From Lachnospiraceae bacterium UBA1759 (lineage in GTDB: Bacteria; Bacillota; Clostridia; Lachnospirales; Lachnospiraceae): 64,000 bases of DNA. Below are positions 1-8,421 of this stretch, in pieces. The stretch is from positions 1-64,000 of the forward strand of contig DCHF01000030.1 of assembly GCA_002315555.1 (NCBI GenBank), given 5' to 3'. How positions within the stretch are numbered: the first letter of the stretch is position 1; each line of letters starts with the position of its first letter. Both the position numbers and the translations under genes were made by a program. The notes under the pieces were generated by a model, which was given only the letters and a program-made list of their open reading frames with translations, had not been told where the DNA came from and searched no databases.

Positions 1-27
1 ATTTGCTCATGCCGAGCACACCCAATT

Positions 28-65
28 AAAAACAGCTTGCCGAAACGCTCGGCAAGCTGTTTTTT
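28..65. terminator. Bidirectional intrinsic terminator
   Basis: A perfect 16-bp stem (28-43 pairs with 49-64, loop of 5) is flanked by an A-run on one side and a T-run on the other, so it can stop transcription in both directions. It lies just beyond the stop codon of the minus-strand gene at 78-794 and ends that operon. Confidence 0.9.
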
Positions 66-77
66 AAGGTATCAATA

Positions 78-794
78 TCAGAAAACCGTATCGGGATTTC
101 TGAATTCTTCAACGCGTTTTCTGTATGCTTCAAGTGCTTCTTCACGGAAGGCAGCTTCGTCCTTTGATCCGGCAAGACGAAGAAGATACTCTGTAAACGA
201 CGGATTAAGTGGCAGAATCGGTCCGAGAAGCTGAGTGCAGATAAGATTGTTCTTTCTCATACCCTCATATTGTGAGTTTTCATTAAGTCCGAATCCTCTT
301 TCACACTCAATGAAATAACAGTGGGAATTATCGCCGATATACTCCGCAAACTGAGAACGGAACCCGACAACTATATTGCAGCCGGCCTTTCCGATGAGCT
401 TTCCGTTGACACGCCTGAACCAGTCGGTTCTTGCGTCAATGTCAAAGAATCCAAGACCTTCAACTTTTATATTTTCAGTGACGTAATCAATATTGCGGCA
501 GAATATGTCTGCTGCATTTCCTGTAAACAGCATAACGGTATCCATACGGCAAAGCTCAGACAGTCTTGATTTGTAATGCAAAAGTTTTTCAATTACCCTT
601 CGCTGTGTCTCTTCGCTCATCGATCCCATCAGAATCATATCCGGCTTATCCGTCACGAAATAAGGAACCTCATCAAAAGCAGTATACACGAAGGTCGCAT
701 CGGGGCAGCACGCCTTCAGATATTCGGCATTCTGCGAATCACCGTAGAAATTGCAGATTTCCGGATACAGTACTTCAATTGTCAACTCTCTCAC
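78..794 (-). CDS. GatD-like glutamine amidotransferase-fold protein lacking catalytic residues
   Basis: This 238-residue protein has the GatD/CobQ-type glutaminase fold that partners MurT in amidating lipid II. The N-terminus has the family pattern LTIxxLYPxxxNxYGD. Known GatD proteins carry a nucleophile Cys in a C-G-G-[FY]-Q elbow and a His in a G-T-x-x-H-G-P segment. Here the elbow region reads MLFTGNAADIF, so the Cys is replaced, and the later segment reads CTQLLGPILPLNP, so the His is a Leu. The protein therefore probably cannot hydrolyse glutamine by the usual mechanism. The start is a GTG overlapping the end of murT by 20 nt; a TTG at 785 is an alternative. It may be a structural or substrate-binding subunit, or MurT may use free ammonia. 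Confidence 0.75.
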   Translation of the reverse strand: MRELTIEVLYPEICNFYGDSQNAEYLKACCPDATFVYTAFDEVPYFVTDKPDMILMGSMSEETQRRVIEKLLHYKSRLSELCRMDTVMLFTGNAADIFCRNIDYVTENIKVEGLGFFDIDARTDWFRRVNGKLIGKAGCNIVVGFRSQFAEYIGDNSHCYFIECERGFGLNENSQYEGMRKNNLICTQLLGPILPLNPSFTEYLLRLAGSKDEAAFREEALEAYRKRVEEFRNPDTVF

Positions 795-2133
795 CTCTCT
801 TTACGAGCTCCGCACGGATTTGTGCGGTTTCCGAGGTAATGTAGGGGTCATTGAGAATATATATATTGGTATATTTTTGCAGGTCAACAAGATCTCTGCC
901 GCCTTCAAGAGTATCGCTGATGAAAATCTTTTCAGGGTCAACTCCGGCAAGCAGTGCACGCATTTTCTGATCACGGCATCTTTTTCCGGCAAAAATAATC
1001 TTTGCAATGCTTTCGTGACGAAGAGCAGAAAAATCAGTATCGTAAATCCAGCAGACGCTTTCTGAATTGTGAGTATTGTCATTCTTATCATCTGTCATAA
1101 TAAGCAGACACTTTTCCTCACCCGGGCAGGAAGCAACGTATGCCAGTGAACGTGCATAAGCAACGGGATTCTGTCCCTTTGCAAGCTGTGTAGTTATCTT
1201 GATTTTTCCGACCTTTTCAAAATCGTAGCGTGTTTTTACAATCTGAAGATTTTCAAACGAGGCTTCTATCTTCTCGGAAGAAATTCCGAATTCGGAAAGC
1301 AGCGCTGCGGCAGCACAGCAATTGTACATATTTACAATATTGGCATTTACCGTTCTGAGCTTGAAATGCTTATCATTATGTCTGACTATAAAATAAAGCT
1401 GCTCGTTTGAGTCAATTACGTAATCGGGTTCCGGGGACTTAAGTCCGCACTTAGGGCAGAAAATTCGGCCGATATGTTCAAACCTCAGGTATTCGCAGTC
1501 AAGTCTTGCACCGCATTCGGGACAGTAAACAATATCTCTTGATGCAAGCGGAGTCTTTTCCGGAATATTGCATGAAAGTCCGAAATATGTCCTGTTTTTA
1601 TTTTCCGGAAACAGTCTTGAACAGATAAAATCGTCTGCGTTCAGTATGACGTGAACGGATGCGGGCAAGGCGCTGTTAAGAATATAAACGATAAAATCGG
1701 TATGCGCGTTACGTTTGAGCGAATCGCGCATAATATTGTTGCAGACAAGATAATCGGGAGTAAAATATTTATAAATCTTCAACGAGCTTCTCTCGTCAAC
1801 CTCAAGAACCGCAATCCGGTTTCTCGGTTTTCCGTTGAGCTTTGAATCAGCCAGCAGTGCGCATGCAACCCCGCCCTGAACGTTTGAACCTATACTGTTA
1901 TTGGTTACCGTATAACCGCAGTCTCTGAGAACCTGGGTAATCAGATTACTGGTGGTGGTTTTTCCGTTTGTTCCGGTTACACATATTACCTTTTCAGGTA
2001 AAGTAAGTCTTGTGAGAAAATCAGGACAGATTTTAATTGCAAGAATACCCGGGGTGCAGCTTCCGTCCCGTCCGAGAAGACGGATGCAGAATCTGAAAAG
2101 CTTTGAAACCCACAGCGCAAGAATGAATCTCAT
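775..2133 (-). CDS. murT: MurT-like Mur ligase (lipid II isoglutaminyl synthase subunit)
   Basis: This 452-residue Mur-ligase-type ATPase belongs to the MurT family, which with GatD converts the second-position D-Glu of lipid II to D-isoglutamine. The ATP loop VTGTNGKTTTS is at about residue 53. A four-cysteine zinc ribbon (CPEC then CPKC, residues about 200-230) inserted in the central domain is a MurT hallmark. The C-terminal DUF1727 region follows. It overlaps the upstream dehydratase by 4 nt (ATGA) and the downstream GatD-like gene by 20 nt, which indicates translational coupling in one envelope operon. The partner lacks catalytic residues, so the amide donor is uncertain. Confidence 0.88.
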   Translation of the reverse strand: MRFILALWVSKLFRFCIRLLGRDGSCTPGILAIKICPDFLTRLTLPEKVICVTGTNGKTTTSNLITQVLRDCGYTVTNNSIGSNVQGGVACALLADSKLNGKPRNRIAVLEVDERSSLKIYKYFTPDYLVCNNIMRDSLKRNAHTDFIVYILNSALPASVHVILNADDFICSRLFPENKNRTYFGLSCNIPEKTPLASRDIVYCPECGARLDCEYLRFEHIGRIFCPKCGLKSPEPDYVIDSNEQLYFIVRHNDKHFKLRTVNANIVNMYNCCAAAALLSEFGISSEKIEASFENLQIVKTRYDFEKVGKIKITTQLAKGQNPVAYARSLAYVASCPGEEKCLLIMTDDKNDNTHNSESVCWIYDTDFSALRHESIAKIIFAGKRCRDQKMRALLAGVDPEKIFISDTLEGGRDLVDLQKYTNIYILNDPYITSETAQIRAELVKRGERVDN

Positions 2134-4157
2134 TTTTTGTCAGTCTCTTTTCCGCCTTCGGCAGCAGTCATTTCTTCAGCATCCGAAGCTTTCGAATTGA
2201 CGTCTTCAGGCTTTTTATAGGTCGGAACGACCTCCCTGAGAACCTGCTTTGTATACTCATCATCACCTGAATTCAAGGCTTTTCTGAGGGAATCAAGATA
2301 TGCCTTCATCGTTTCATCGGATACGGGAGTGTCCTTTTCGATGAACATCAGATCATTCTGTGTTTTCTTCAGAGTGTCGCTTTTGGTAAGCAACTCTTCA
2401 TACAGCTTCTCACCGGGACGAAGTCCGGTTTCAATGATGTCGATATCAACGTAAGGGGTAAGACCGCAAAGCTTTATCATATTGACGGCCATATCGTAAA
2501 TCTTGATGGGTTTCCCCATATCAAGAACGAAGAGTTCTCCTTTTTTCGCCATCGGACCGCTCTCAAGGACGAGCTGGCTGGCTTCGGGGATTGTCATAAA
2601 GTATCTGATAATTTTCTTATCCGTAATGGTTACGGGGCCGCCGGCTGCTATCTGACGGCGGAACAGGGGAATTACCGAGCCTGCACTTCCGAGAACGTTT
2701 CCGAAACGTGTGGCGGAAAAAACCGTCTTCTTTGACTTGGCAGCCTTGTTCATCACTATCATTTCGCAGAATCGTTTTGTGGCTCCCATAACGTTTGTGG
2801 GATTGACAGCCTTGTCGGTTGAAACCATAATAAACCTTTCGCATCCGTACTCTTCGGCAAGCTCAACCGTATTGAGAGTACCGAAAATATTGTTTTCTAT
2901 GGCTTCAGTGCAATTGTGTTCCATCAGCGGAACGTGCTTATGTGCGGCTGCGTGAATGACAATCTGGGGCTTATACGTCGAAAAAACACGCTCAAGCGCC
3001 GCCCTGTTGCAGACGGAAAGGATTTCAAGGGAAATCGGGAAATTCTTGTCTTTGATTTTGAGCTCCTGCTGAAGATCGTAAGCTCCGTTTTCATAAACGT
3101 CCAGAACGACGAGTCTTTTTGGATTCATACGGCTCAGCTGACGGCAGAGTTCGCTTCCGATGGAACCGCCGCCGCCGGTAACGAGGACAGTCTTGTCTTT
3201 GTAATATGAAGATACCTTTTCATCGATGAAATCCTTCTGCTGTCTGAACAGGAGGTCGGAAATATCGAATTCACGGATTGAACGTCGCCCTCCGCTCTTG
3301 AGGTTATCCATTGTCGGGAAATCGTAAACCTTGACGCCGAAGCCGTTTGAAGAATAGTATTCTCTGAGTTCATTGAGCATATCGTGGTCCATACCGGGAA
3401 CTGCAAAGACAACAACTTCAACGCCGCGCGATTTGAGAAATTCGGGATTTGCTATCGTCTGGTCGTAAATCGGAATCGAATAAACCAGTCTGCCGGTCTT
3501 TGAGCGGTCAATCTCAATAAAGCACAGGGGTTCATAACCGGACCTGAGGTTAGTCAGCAGTTCCTGGGCAAGAGACGTTCCGGTGTCACCGGCACCGAGA
3601 ATTGCAATCTTTATTCGGTTGCTGTCACTTATCTTCTCAAAATCGCTGTGTATCTGTTCATAAACCTTTTTACCGGCAAAAATTCTGAGCAGCAATCTGA
3701 GAACAAATCCGATAAGGTCCTTTCTGTCCCCGCATTTGTAGGCATATCTGTAAATCATGCGCGGAGCAAGTGCCAGAAGGCAGTTGAATCCGGTAATTGC
3801 AATAATGAAAATTACCGACATTCCCTTGGGTATATATTCATTTGCAAGCTGCTTTAACACCGTATATACAGTCAGAAAAATAAAGAAGCTGACTCCGTCG
3901 GAAACCAGAATGCGTATATAGGACTGAATCCCCCCGAAGCGCCACACCTGTGAATAGACACCGAAAATTATTCTTGATAAAGTAGTGACGGTAAAGAGCG
4001 CAAGAACAAGCAAGGCGCACTCGAGAATCTTTGTTCTGTCAAAAAATCCCCAGCGCAGCGTAGTAAAAAATGTATATACGAAGAAAGTCAGTGCGTCAAA
4101 CGGCACAAGTTTCCAGCTTATTCTGGCCCTTACGTGGGGCTTTTCACTTAAATTCAT
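2130..4157 (-). CDS. Membrane NDP-sugar 4,6-dehydratase (PglF/WbpM/CapD family)
   Basis: This is a long-form nucleotide-sugar dehydratase of about 675 residues that makes the keto-sugar precursor of bacillosamine- or QuiNAc-type sugars for surface polysaccharides. An N-terminal membrane domain of about four helices is followed by a first Rossmann-like domain (AILGAGDTGTS, about residue 182) and an extended SDR domain (VTGGGGSIGSE, about 326). The active-site stretch TDKAVNPTNVMGATKR (about 450-465) has Met-x3-Lys instead of Tyr-x3-Lys, as is normal for this long family. I place the start at 4157: an ATG at 4202 would sit inside a good promoter (TTGACT, 17 bp, TAAAAT), and a weak GGGTGG Shine-Dalgarno precedes 4157. 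It heads the operon with murT. Confidence 0.88.
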   Translation of the reverse strand: MNLSEKPHVRARISWKLVPFDALTFFVYTFFTTLRWGFFDRTKILECALLVLALFTVTTLSRIIFGVYSQVWRFGGIQSYIRILVSDGVSFFIFLTVYTVLKQLANEYIPKGMSVIFIIAITGFNCLLALAPRMIYRYAYKCGDRKDLIGFVLRLLLRIFAGKKVYEQIHSDFEKISDSNRIKIAILGAGDTGTSLAQELLTNLRSGYEPLCFIEIDRSKTGRLVYSIPIYDQTIANPEFLKSRGVEVVVFAVPGMDHDMLNELREYYSSNGFGVKVYDFPTMDNLKSGGRRSIREFDISDLLFRQQKDFIDEKVSSYYKDKTVLVTGGGGSIGSELCRQLSRMNPKRLVVLDVYENGAYDLQQELKIKDKNFPISLEILSVCNRAALERVFSTYKPQIVIHAAAHKHVPLMEHNCTEAIENNIFGTLNTVELAEEYGCERFIMVSTDKAVNPTNVMGATKRFCEMIVMNKAAKSKKTVFSATRFGNVLGSAGSVIPLFRRQIAAGGPVTITDKKIIRYFMTIPEASQLVLESGPMAKKGELFVLDMGKPIKIYDMAVNMIKLCGLTPYVDIDIIETGLRPGEKLYEELLTKSDTLKKTQNDLMFIEKDTPVSDETMKAYLDSLRKALNSGDDEYTKQVLREVVPTYKKPEDVNSKASDAEEMTAAEGGKETDKK

Positions 4158-4192
4158 AAAGCTAAATCCACCCATTATGAAAATGATTATAT

Positions 4193-4221
4193 ATTTTATC
4201 ATTTTTTAAGAAAACAGTCAA
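4193..4221 (-). promoter_or_regulatory. Sigma-A-type promoter of the dehydratase-murT operon
   Basis: On the minus strand, TTGACT (4216-4221) is followed after 17 bp by TAAAAT (4193-4198). The predicted transcript starts near 4186, so translation must begin downstream of the ATG at 4202. Confidence 0.65.
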
Positions 4222-4259
4222 GCATTTATAATATTAATTGATTTAATATAAAATTACTG

Positions 4260-4288
4260 TTTTCATTCTGCTGAAAATATGATATAAT
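4260..4288 (+). promoter_or_regulatory. Promoter with extended -10
   Basis: TTTTCA (4260-4265), a 17-bp spacer, and TATAAT (4283-4288) with an upstream TG give an extended -10 promoter for the gene at 4325. It is divergent from the dehydratase promoter. Confidence 0.6.
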
Positions 4289-4324
4289 ATTGTGAATATT
4301 TTTGCGAGGTGAGGGTCGGTTATT

Positions 4325-5155
4325 ATGAAAAATCTTCATTGTCTCGGTACAGGAATGGGTATGGGAATGACTGAAGCGGAACAGATTCCGCTTATTGCCG
4401 AATCCGGCTTCGAAGCTTTTTTCACAGGCTGGAGCACAAAAAGCAATCTGAAAGCGATTAAAAAACTCGGTGACAGCTGCGGACTTATTTATCAGTCCGT
4501 TCATGCTCCCTTCACTCAGGTACATCATCTGTGGGAAGAAGGCACAAGGGGCGAAGAGGTATGTGACGAACTCATACGCTGCATTCATGAAACTGCAGAA
4601 GTAAACGTTCCAATTGTCATAATACATCCGATAATCGGTATGGACAGACATAATCCTTATCTTATCGGACTTGAAAGGTACGCAGATATTGTCCGCGCAG
4701 CCGAGGACAGCGGCATTAAGGTAGCCTTCGAAAACGTAGAAGGTATAGAATACCTAATTTCCCTTCGCGATGCTCTCGCTTCATCAGACGCCGTGGGGTT
4801 CTGCTGGGATACGGGCCACGAGATGTGCTACAATTCTTCAATGGACGTTCCGGCTCTTTTTAACGGCAAGCTTATATGTACGCACATCAATGACAATATG
4901 AGACAGACGGATCCCGCGAAGCTTACCTGGCTTGACGATTCGCATCTGCTTCCCTTTGACGGGCGCGCCGACTGGCAGGGGATAGCCGACAGACTTGACC
5001 GTGAGAATTTCCGCGGCATAATGACCTATGAAGTCACCACAAAGAGCAAACCCGAAAGAAACACGCACGCGATATATTCGAATCTTTCTCCTCTTGAATT
5101 TATGAAGCTCGCCTATGAAAAAGCGCTGAAGCTTGATTCAATGAGAAAACTTTAA
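4325..5155 (+). CDS. Sugar phosphate isomerase/epimerase-type TIM barrel
   Basis: This 276-residue protein is of the xylose-isomerase-like TIM-barrel superfamily (AP endonuclease family 2), which includes sugar and inositol isomerases. Family metal-site segments are visible: HPIIG, then AFENVEG with its Glu, CWDTGHE with Asp and His, CTHINDN with His, and a C-terminal TYEVTT with Glu. The substrate cannot be read from sequence. It is monocistronic or co-transcribed with serS 38 bp downstream. Leucine codon choice (mostly CTT/CTC) matches the upstream genes and the first half of serS, and differs from everything after about 6 kb. Confidence 0.75.
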   Translation: MKNLHCLGTGMGMGMTEAEQIPLIAESGFEAFFTGWSTKSNLKAIKKLGDSCGLIYQSVHAPFTQVHHLWEEGTRGEEVCDELIRCIHETAEVNVPIVIIHPIIGMDRHNPYLIGLERYADIVRAAEDSGIKVAFENVEGIEYLISLRDALASSDAVGFCWDTGHEMCYNSSMDVPALFNGKLICTHINDNMRQTDPAKLTWLDDSHLLPFDGRADWQGIADRLDRENFRGIMTYEVTTKSKPERNTHAIYSNLSPLEFMKLAYEKALKLDSMRKL

Positions 5156-5193
5156 CTGCAATCTAAAAATTTATTTATAAACGGAGAAAAAAC

Positions 5194-6486
5194 ATGCTTG
5201 ACATCAAGTTTCTCAGAGAAAACCCTGAGATAGTAAAACAGAACATCCGCAACAAATTCCAGGACTTCAAGCTTCCCATGGTCGATGAAGTCATTGCTCT
5301 CGACGAGGAAAGCCGCAAGACCATCACCGAAGCTTCCAATCTTCGTGCCTCCAAGAATCAGCTTTCAAAGCAGATCGGTGCTCTTATGGCCAAGGGACAG
5401 AAGGAAGAAGCTGAGAACGTAAAGAAGCAGGTTGCCGAAAACGCAGCCCGTCTTGCCGAGCTCGAAGCACAGGAACCCGTTCTTCAGGAAAAGATTCATA
5501 AGCTTATGCTTCAGATTCCCAACATCATCGATCCTTCCGTTCCGATCGGAAAAGACGATTCCATGAACGTTGAGGTTCAGCGTTTCGGCGAACCCGCCAC
5601 CCCCGCCTTTGATATTCCCTACCACACCGAAATCATGGAAAGCCTTGACGGTGTTGAGATGGATGCTGCCGGCCGTGTTGCCGGAAACGGTTTCTATTAT
5701 CTCAAGGGCGATATTGCCAGACTTCACTCTGCAATTCTTGCTTATGCAAGAGATTTTATGATTGGCAAGGGCTTTACTTATTTCATTCCTCCTTTTATGA
5801 TTCACGGAAACGTCGTAGAAGGCGTAATGTCCCAGACTGATATGGACGCCATGATGTATAAGATTGAAGGTGAAGACCTCTATCTTATCGGTACGTCCGA
5901 GCATTCAATGATAGGTAAATTCATCGACCAGATAATCCCTGAGGAAACTCTTCCCCAGACTCTCACCAGCTATTCCCCCTGCTTCCGCAAGGAAAAGGGC
6001 GCACACGGTCTGGAAGAGCGCGGCGTTTACCGTATCCATCAGTTTGAAAAGCAGGAGATGATCGTTGTCTGCAAGCCGGAAGATTCCATGGATTGGTACG
6101 AGAAGATGTGGCGCTGGTCCGTCGAACTGTTCCGCACGCTGGACATCCCGGTCCGTCAGCTGGAATGCTGCTCCGGTGACCTGGCAGACCTGAAGGTCAA
6201 GTCCTGCGATATCGAGGCATGGTCTCCGCGACAGAACAAGTACTTTGAGGTATGCAGCTGCTCGAACCTGGGCGATGCTCAGGCCCGCAGACTGAAGATG
6301 CGCGTCAAGAGCGAGGACGGAAAGAACTATCTGCCGCATACCCTGAACAATACCGTTGTTGCTCCGCCCAGAATGCTGATCGCATTCCTGGAGAACAACC
6401 TCCGCGCGGACGGCACCGTTGCGATCCCGAAGGCTCTTCAGCCTTACATGGGCGGCATCACGGAGCTGGTTCCGGTCAAGAAATAA
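5194..6486 (+). CDS. serS: Seryl-tRNA synthetase with an internal codon-usage switch
   Basis: This complete 430-residue class II synthetase charges tRNA-Ser. It has the N-terminal antiparallel coiled-coil arm (about residues 30-105, rich in Lys/Glu/Ala), TSEHSMIG, motif 2 (CFRKEKGAHG, about 263-272) and motif 3 with a closing Arg (RMLIAFLENN, about 396). GGAGAA precedes the ATG. The protein reads as a normal full-length enzyme, but from the start to about 5958 the roughly twenty Leu codons are CTT or CTC with no CTG, while from about 6009 to the stop 13 of 15 are CTG. The switch falls in the conserved motif 2 region. The gene is either recombinant or an assembly join. Confidence 0.95.
   Translation: MLDIKFLRENPEIVKQNIRNKFQDFKLPMVDEVIALDEESRKTITEASNLRASKNQLSKQIGALMAKGQKEEAENVKKQVAENAARLAELEAQEPVLQEKIHKLMLQIPNIIDPSVPIGKDDSMNVEVQRFGEPATPAFDIPYHTEIMESLDGVEMDAAGRVAGNGFYYLKGDIARLHSAILAYARDFMIGKGFTYFIPPFMIHGNVVEGVMSQTDMDAMMYKIEGEDLYLIGTSEHSMIGKFIDQIIPEETLPQTLTSYSPCFRKEKGAHGLEERGVYRIHQFEKQEMIVVCKPEDSMDWYEKMWRWSVELFRTLDIPVRQLECCSGDLADLKVKSCDIEAWSPRQNKYFEVCSCSNLGDAQARRLKMRVKSEDGKNYLPHTLNNTVVAPPRMLIAFLENNLRADGTVAIPKALQPYMGGITELVPVKK
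5958..6009. other. Composition breakpoint inside serS
   Basis: The last CTC leucine codon of the upstream style is at about 5958 and the first CTG of the downstream style is at about 6009. The interval encodes the highly conserved motif 2 loop, where two related genomes would be nearly identical and where recombination or assembly misjoining is easiest. Confidence 0.7.
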
Positions 6487-6491
6487 TCAAA

Positions 6492-7361
6492 ATGCATGAT
6501 TTTTTAAGATCCATCGGATTTTCGTCCTATAAAACCAAAAAGCAGCTTCAGGAGCTGACAGAGTGGGTGCTCGAAGCCCCGGACCACATTTCGGTGGTCT
6601 CGTTGGACAACGAGTCCAATCTGGCGGTCGCGGAGCGCGAGGTGGCCGGCCACGCAGGCATTGCGGTGGTCGGGGAAATGGACGAGCAGGGAACGCTGAT
6701 CCCGGAGTATTATTACCCCTACATCAGCTCCACTCATCTGTCCTCCGACTCGCGGATCTCGTACGATAAGCTGCACAAGAAGACCGGTTTCATCGGCATG
6801 TGCGAGGACTTCCGGATGGGGATGGCGCTGATCTTCAATGTCCGCAACATCACGGAGGTGTATCGTAATGAAATGGACGGTCCCTTCGGCCGCCCGTTTA
6901 TCAAGGTCAATCTGACGGCGCTTGCTTCCGACGGTATGGTCCTTCTTCCCTGTGTACAGACGGAGAAGGCGGTCCTGAAGGGGCAGGAGGAAGAGCGTCA
7001 GCGCCTGTACAAGGATGCCTGTGAGGGCAACCAGGCGGCGATGGAGACGCTGGCCAATCAGGAAACGGAGCGGTTCCATCGGGTGATGGATCGCCTTCAC
7101 GAGACCGATGTCTTCACCGTGGTGGACAGTTTCTTCATGCCCCACGGCATGGAATCGGACCAGTACTATTTTATGGGCAATATCAACGCCGTACAGAAGA
7201 TCCAAAACGAACTGACCGGAGAGTACTTCTACCGGATGGTCATCGACGCAAACGGCATGGCAGTCCTCGCTGCCATCAACGAAAAGGATCTGACCGGCGT
7301 GCCGGAGCCCGGCTACCGGCTGAAATGCCACGCATGGCTTACAGGAGAACTGAAACGGTAA
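6492..7361 (+). CDS. DUF3881 family protein
   Basis: This 289-residue protein starts MHDFLRSIGF and matches my recollection of DUF3881, a clostridial family of unknown function often found beside serS. I chose ATG 6492, 5 nt after the serS stop. The reading frame is open further upstream, but that part overlaps serS out of frame. It has no signal peptide or membrane segments and is rich in charged residues, with a helical acidic stretch near residues 160-200. The tight spacing suggests co-transcription with serS. Its codon use matches the 3' half of serS, which is evidence that this half is native here. Confidence 0.8.
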   Translation: MHDFLRSIGFSSYKTKKQLQELTEWVLEAPDHISVVSLDNESNLAVAEREVAGHAGIAVVGEMDEQGTLIPEYYYPYISSTHLSSDSRISYDKLHKKTGFIGMCEDFRMGMALIFNVRNITEVYRNEMDGPFGRPFIKVNLTALASDGMVLLPCVQTEKAVLKGQEEERQRLYKDACEGNQAAMETLANQETERFHRVMDRLHETDVFTVVDSFFMPHGMESDQYYFMGNINAVQKIQNELTGEYFYRMVIDANGMAVLAAINEKDLTGVPEPGYRLKCHAWLTGELKR

Positions 7362-7414
7362 TACCGCAAAAGCGGACGGGAAGATCCCGTCGGACAATTA
7401 AAATTTAATGAAAT

Positions 7415-7490
7415 GCTAGGGGGGCCGAAAGGCTGAGAAGGTAGAACCTGACCCTTTGAACTTGAACCGGTTAGTACCGGCGTAGGGAAG
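7415..7490 (+). promoter_or_regulatory. TPP riboswitch (THI element)
   Basis: The conserved thi-box segments are present in order: a GGGG-GCC strand, GGCTGAGA (7431-7438), ACCCTTTGAAC (7451-7461), a short P3-like hairpin (ACCGG...CCGG), and the closing CGTAGGGAAG (7481-7490). Together they form the TPP aptamer. It sits upstream of a terminator and the ykoFEDC operon, so thiamine pyrophosphate should switch off uptake of the precursor. Confidence 0.95.
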
Positions 7491-7529
7491 TATTTTGCAG
7501 GATCGGACGTGTGTACGTTCGAAGATTAC

Positions 7530-7563
7530 AGGATGCTTTCCGTAAGGAGAGCATCTTTTTTTT
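7530..7563 (+). terminator. Riboswitch expression-platform terminator
   Basis: GATGCTTTCC (7532-7541) pairs with GGAGAGCATC (7546-7555), and eight T residues follow. It lies about 40 nt after the TPP aptamer and 84 nt before ykoF, as expected for a transcription-terminating OFF switch. Confidence 0.9.
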
Positions 7564-7646
7564 GTGACCGCAAATGATTCCGGAATAAGGCTCAGGCCGT
7601 TTCGGGAATCGTAAACTCAATCATACACACAGAAAGGAACACTACA

Positions 7647-8300
7647 ATGAGCGAATTAGAACTGAACAATGCGGACTGCGCAGCCTGTGGCTGCAATGCG
7701 GACGACCTCCCCTGGAGCGGCCGCGGTACGGATCTTCCCATCGCGGGATGCCGTTTCTCCCTGTACCCCATGACGGACAACTTTGTGGACATCATCCTGG
7801 GCGCGCTTGACAAGACCGATACCAGCGCAGTATGGAGCGAATCCGATGCTTTGTCCACGGTTTACAGAGGCAAACTGACCTACGTTGCCGATGCCGTGAA
7901 GGCTTTATTCATCAATGCCTACACCGAGGGCGTGCACATGGCATTTGAGGGCCATTATTCCAAGGGCTGCCCGGGCGATATCAGCGGCGACAGCAAGCTG
8001 GACATTGACACCGAAGCACCGAACAAGGCCGTTGTTCAGGATATTCACTTCCCGGTCCTCTGCAAATTTGCGCTGTACCCCATGGGCGATGGCGACTACA
8101 TCCACAAGATCGCCGACGTATGGCGCATGGCGGAAGCAGAAGGTCTGAACCCCACCACCATTCATTACGCGACCCGTTTAAGCGGCGATGTACACCATGT
8201 ATTCGATTACTTGGAGCGCGTATGTGCAATGATGGACGGCGAGGTCTCACATTACATCATTCACTTCACCATGAACTGCAACAGCCCCACAGAGGAGTAA
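7647..8300 (+). CDS. ykoF: YkoF-like thiamine/HMP-binding protein
   Basis: This 217-residue soluble protein resembles YkoF of Bacillus, which binds thiamine and hydroxymethylpyrimidine (HMP). It contains two tandem copies of the YkoF ferredoxin-like domain: each begins with a CRFSLYPM-like strand (about residues 35 and 138, the second reading CKFALYPMGD) and continues with a D-Y/F-V-x-x-I helix. A Cys-rich N-terminus (CAACGC) precedes the first domain. AGAAAGGAAC lies before the ATG. As first gene after the TPP riboswitch and before the ykoEDC transporter, it probably presents HMP or thiamine to the transporter, or buffers it in the cytoplasm. Confidence 0.88.
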   Translation: MSELELNNADCAACGCNADDLPWSGRGTDLPIAGCRFSLYPMTDNFVDIILGALDKTDTSAVWSESDALSTVYRGKLTYVADAVKALFINAYTEGVHMAFEGHYSKGCPGDISGDSKLDIDTEAPNKAVVQDIHFPVLCKFALYPMGDGDYIHKIADVWRMAEAEGLNPTTIHYATRLSGDVHHVFDYLERVCAMMDGEVSHYIIHFTMNCNSPTEE

Positions 8301-8421
8301 GCAGGTAAACGTGAAGTACCGCAAAGCCCATGCCGCAGCAGCTGCGAAAAGCAACAACTGCAGAATAGACGAAATTGTCGGGTTTTGTGCAACATATTAT
8401 CAATAACAATAGGAGAAAAAC

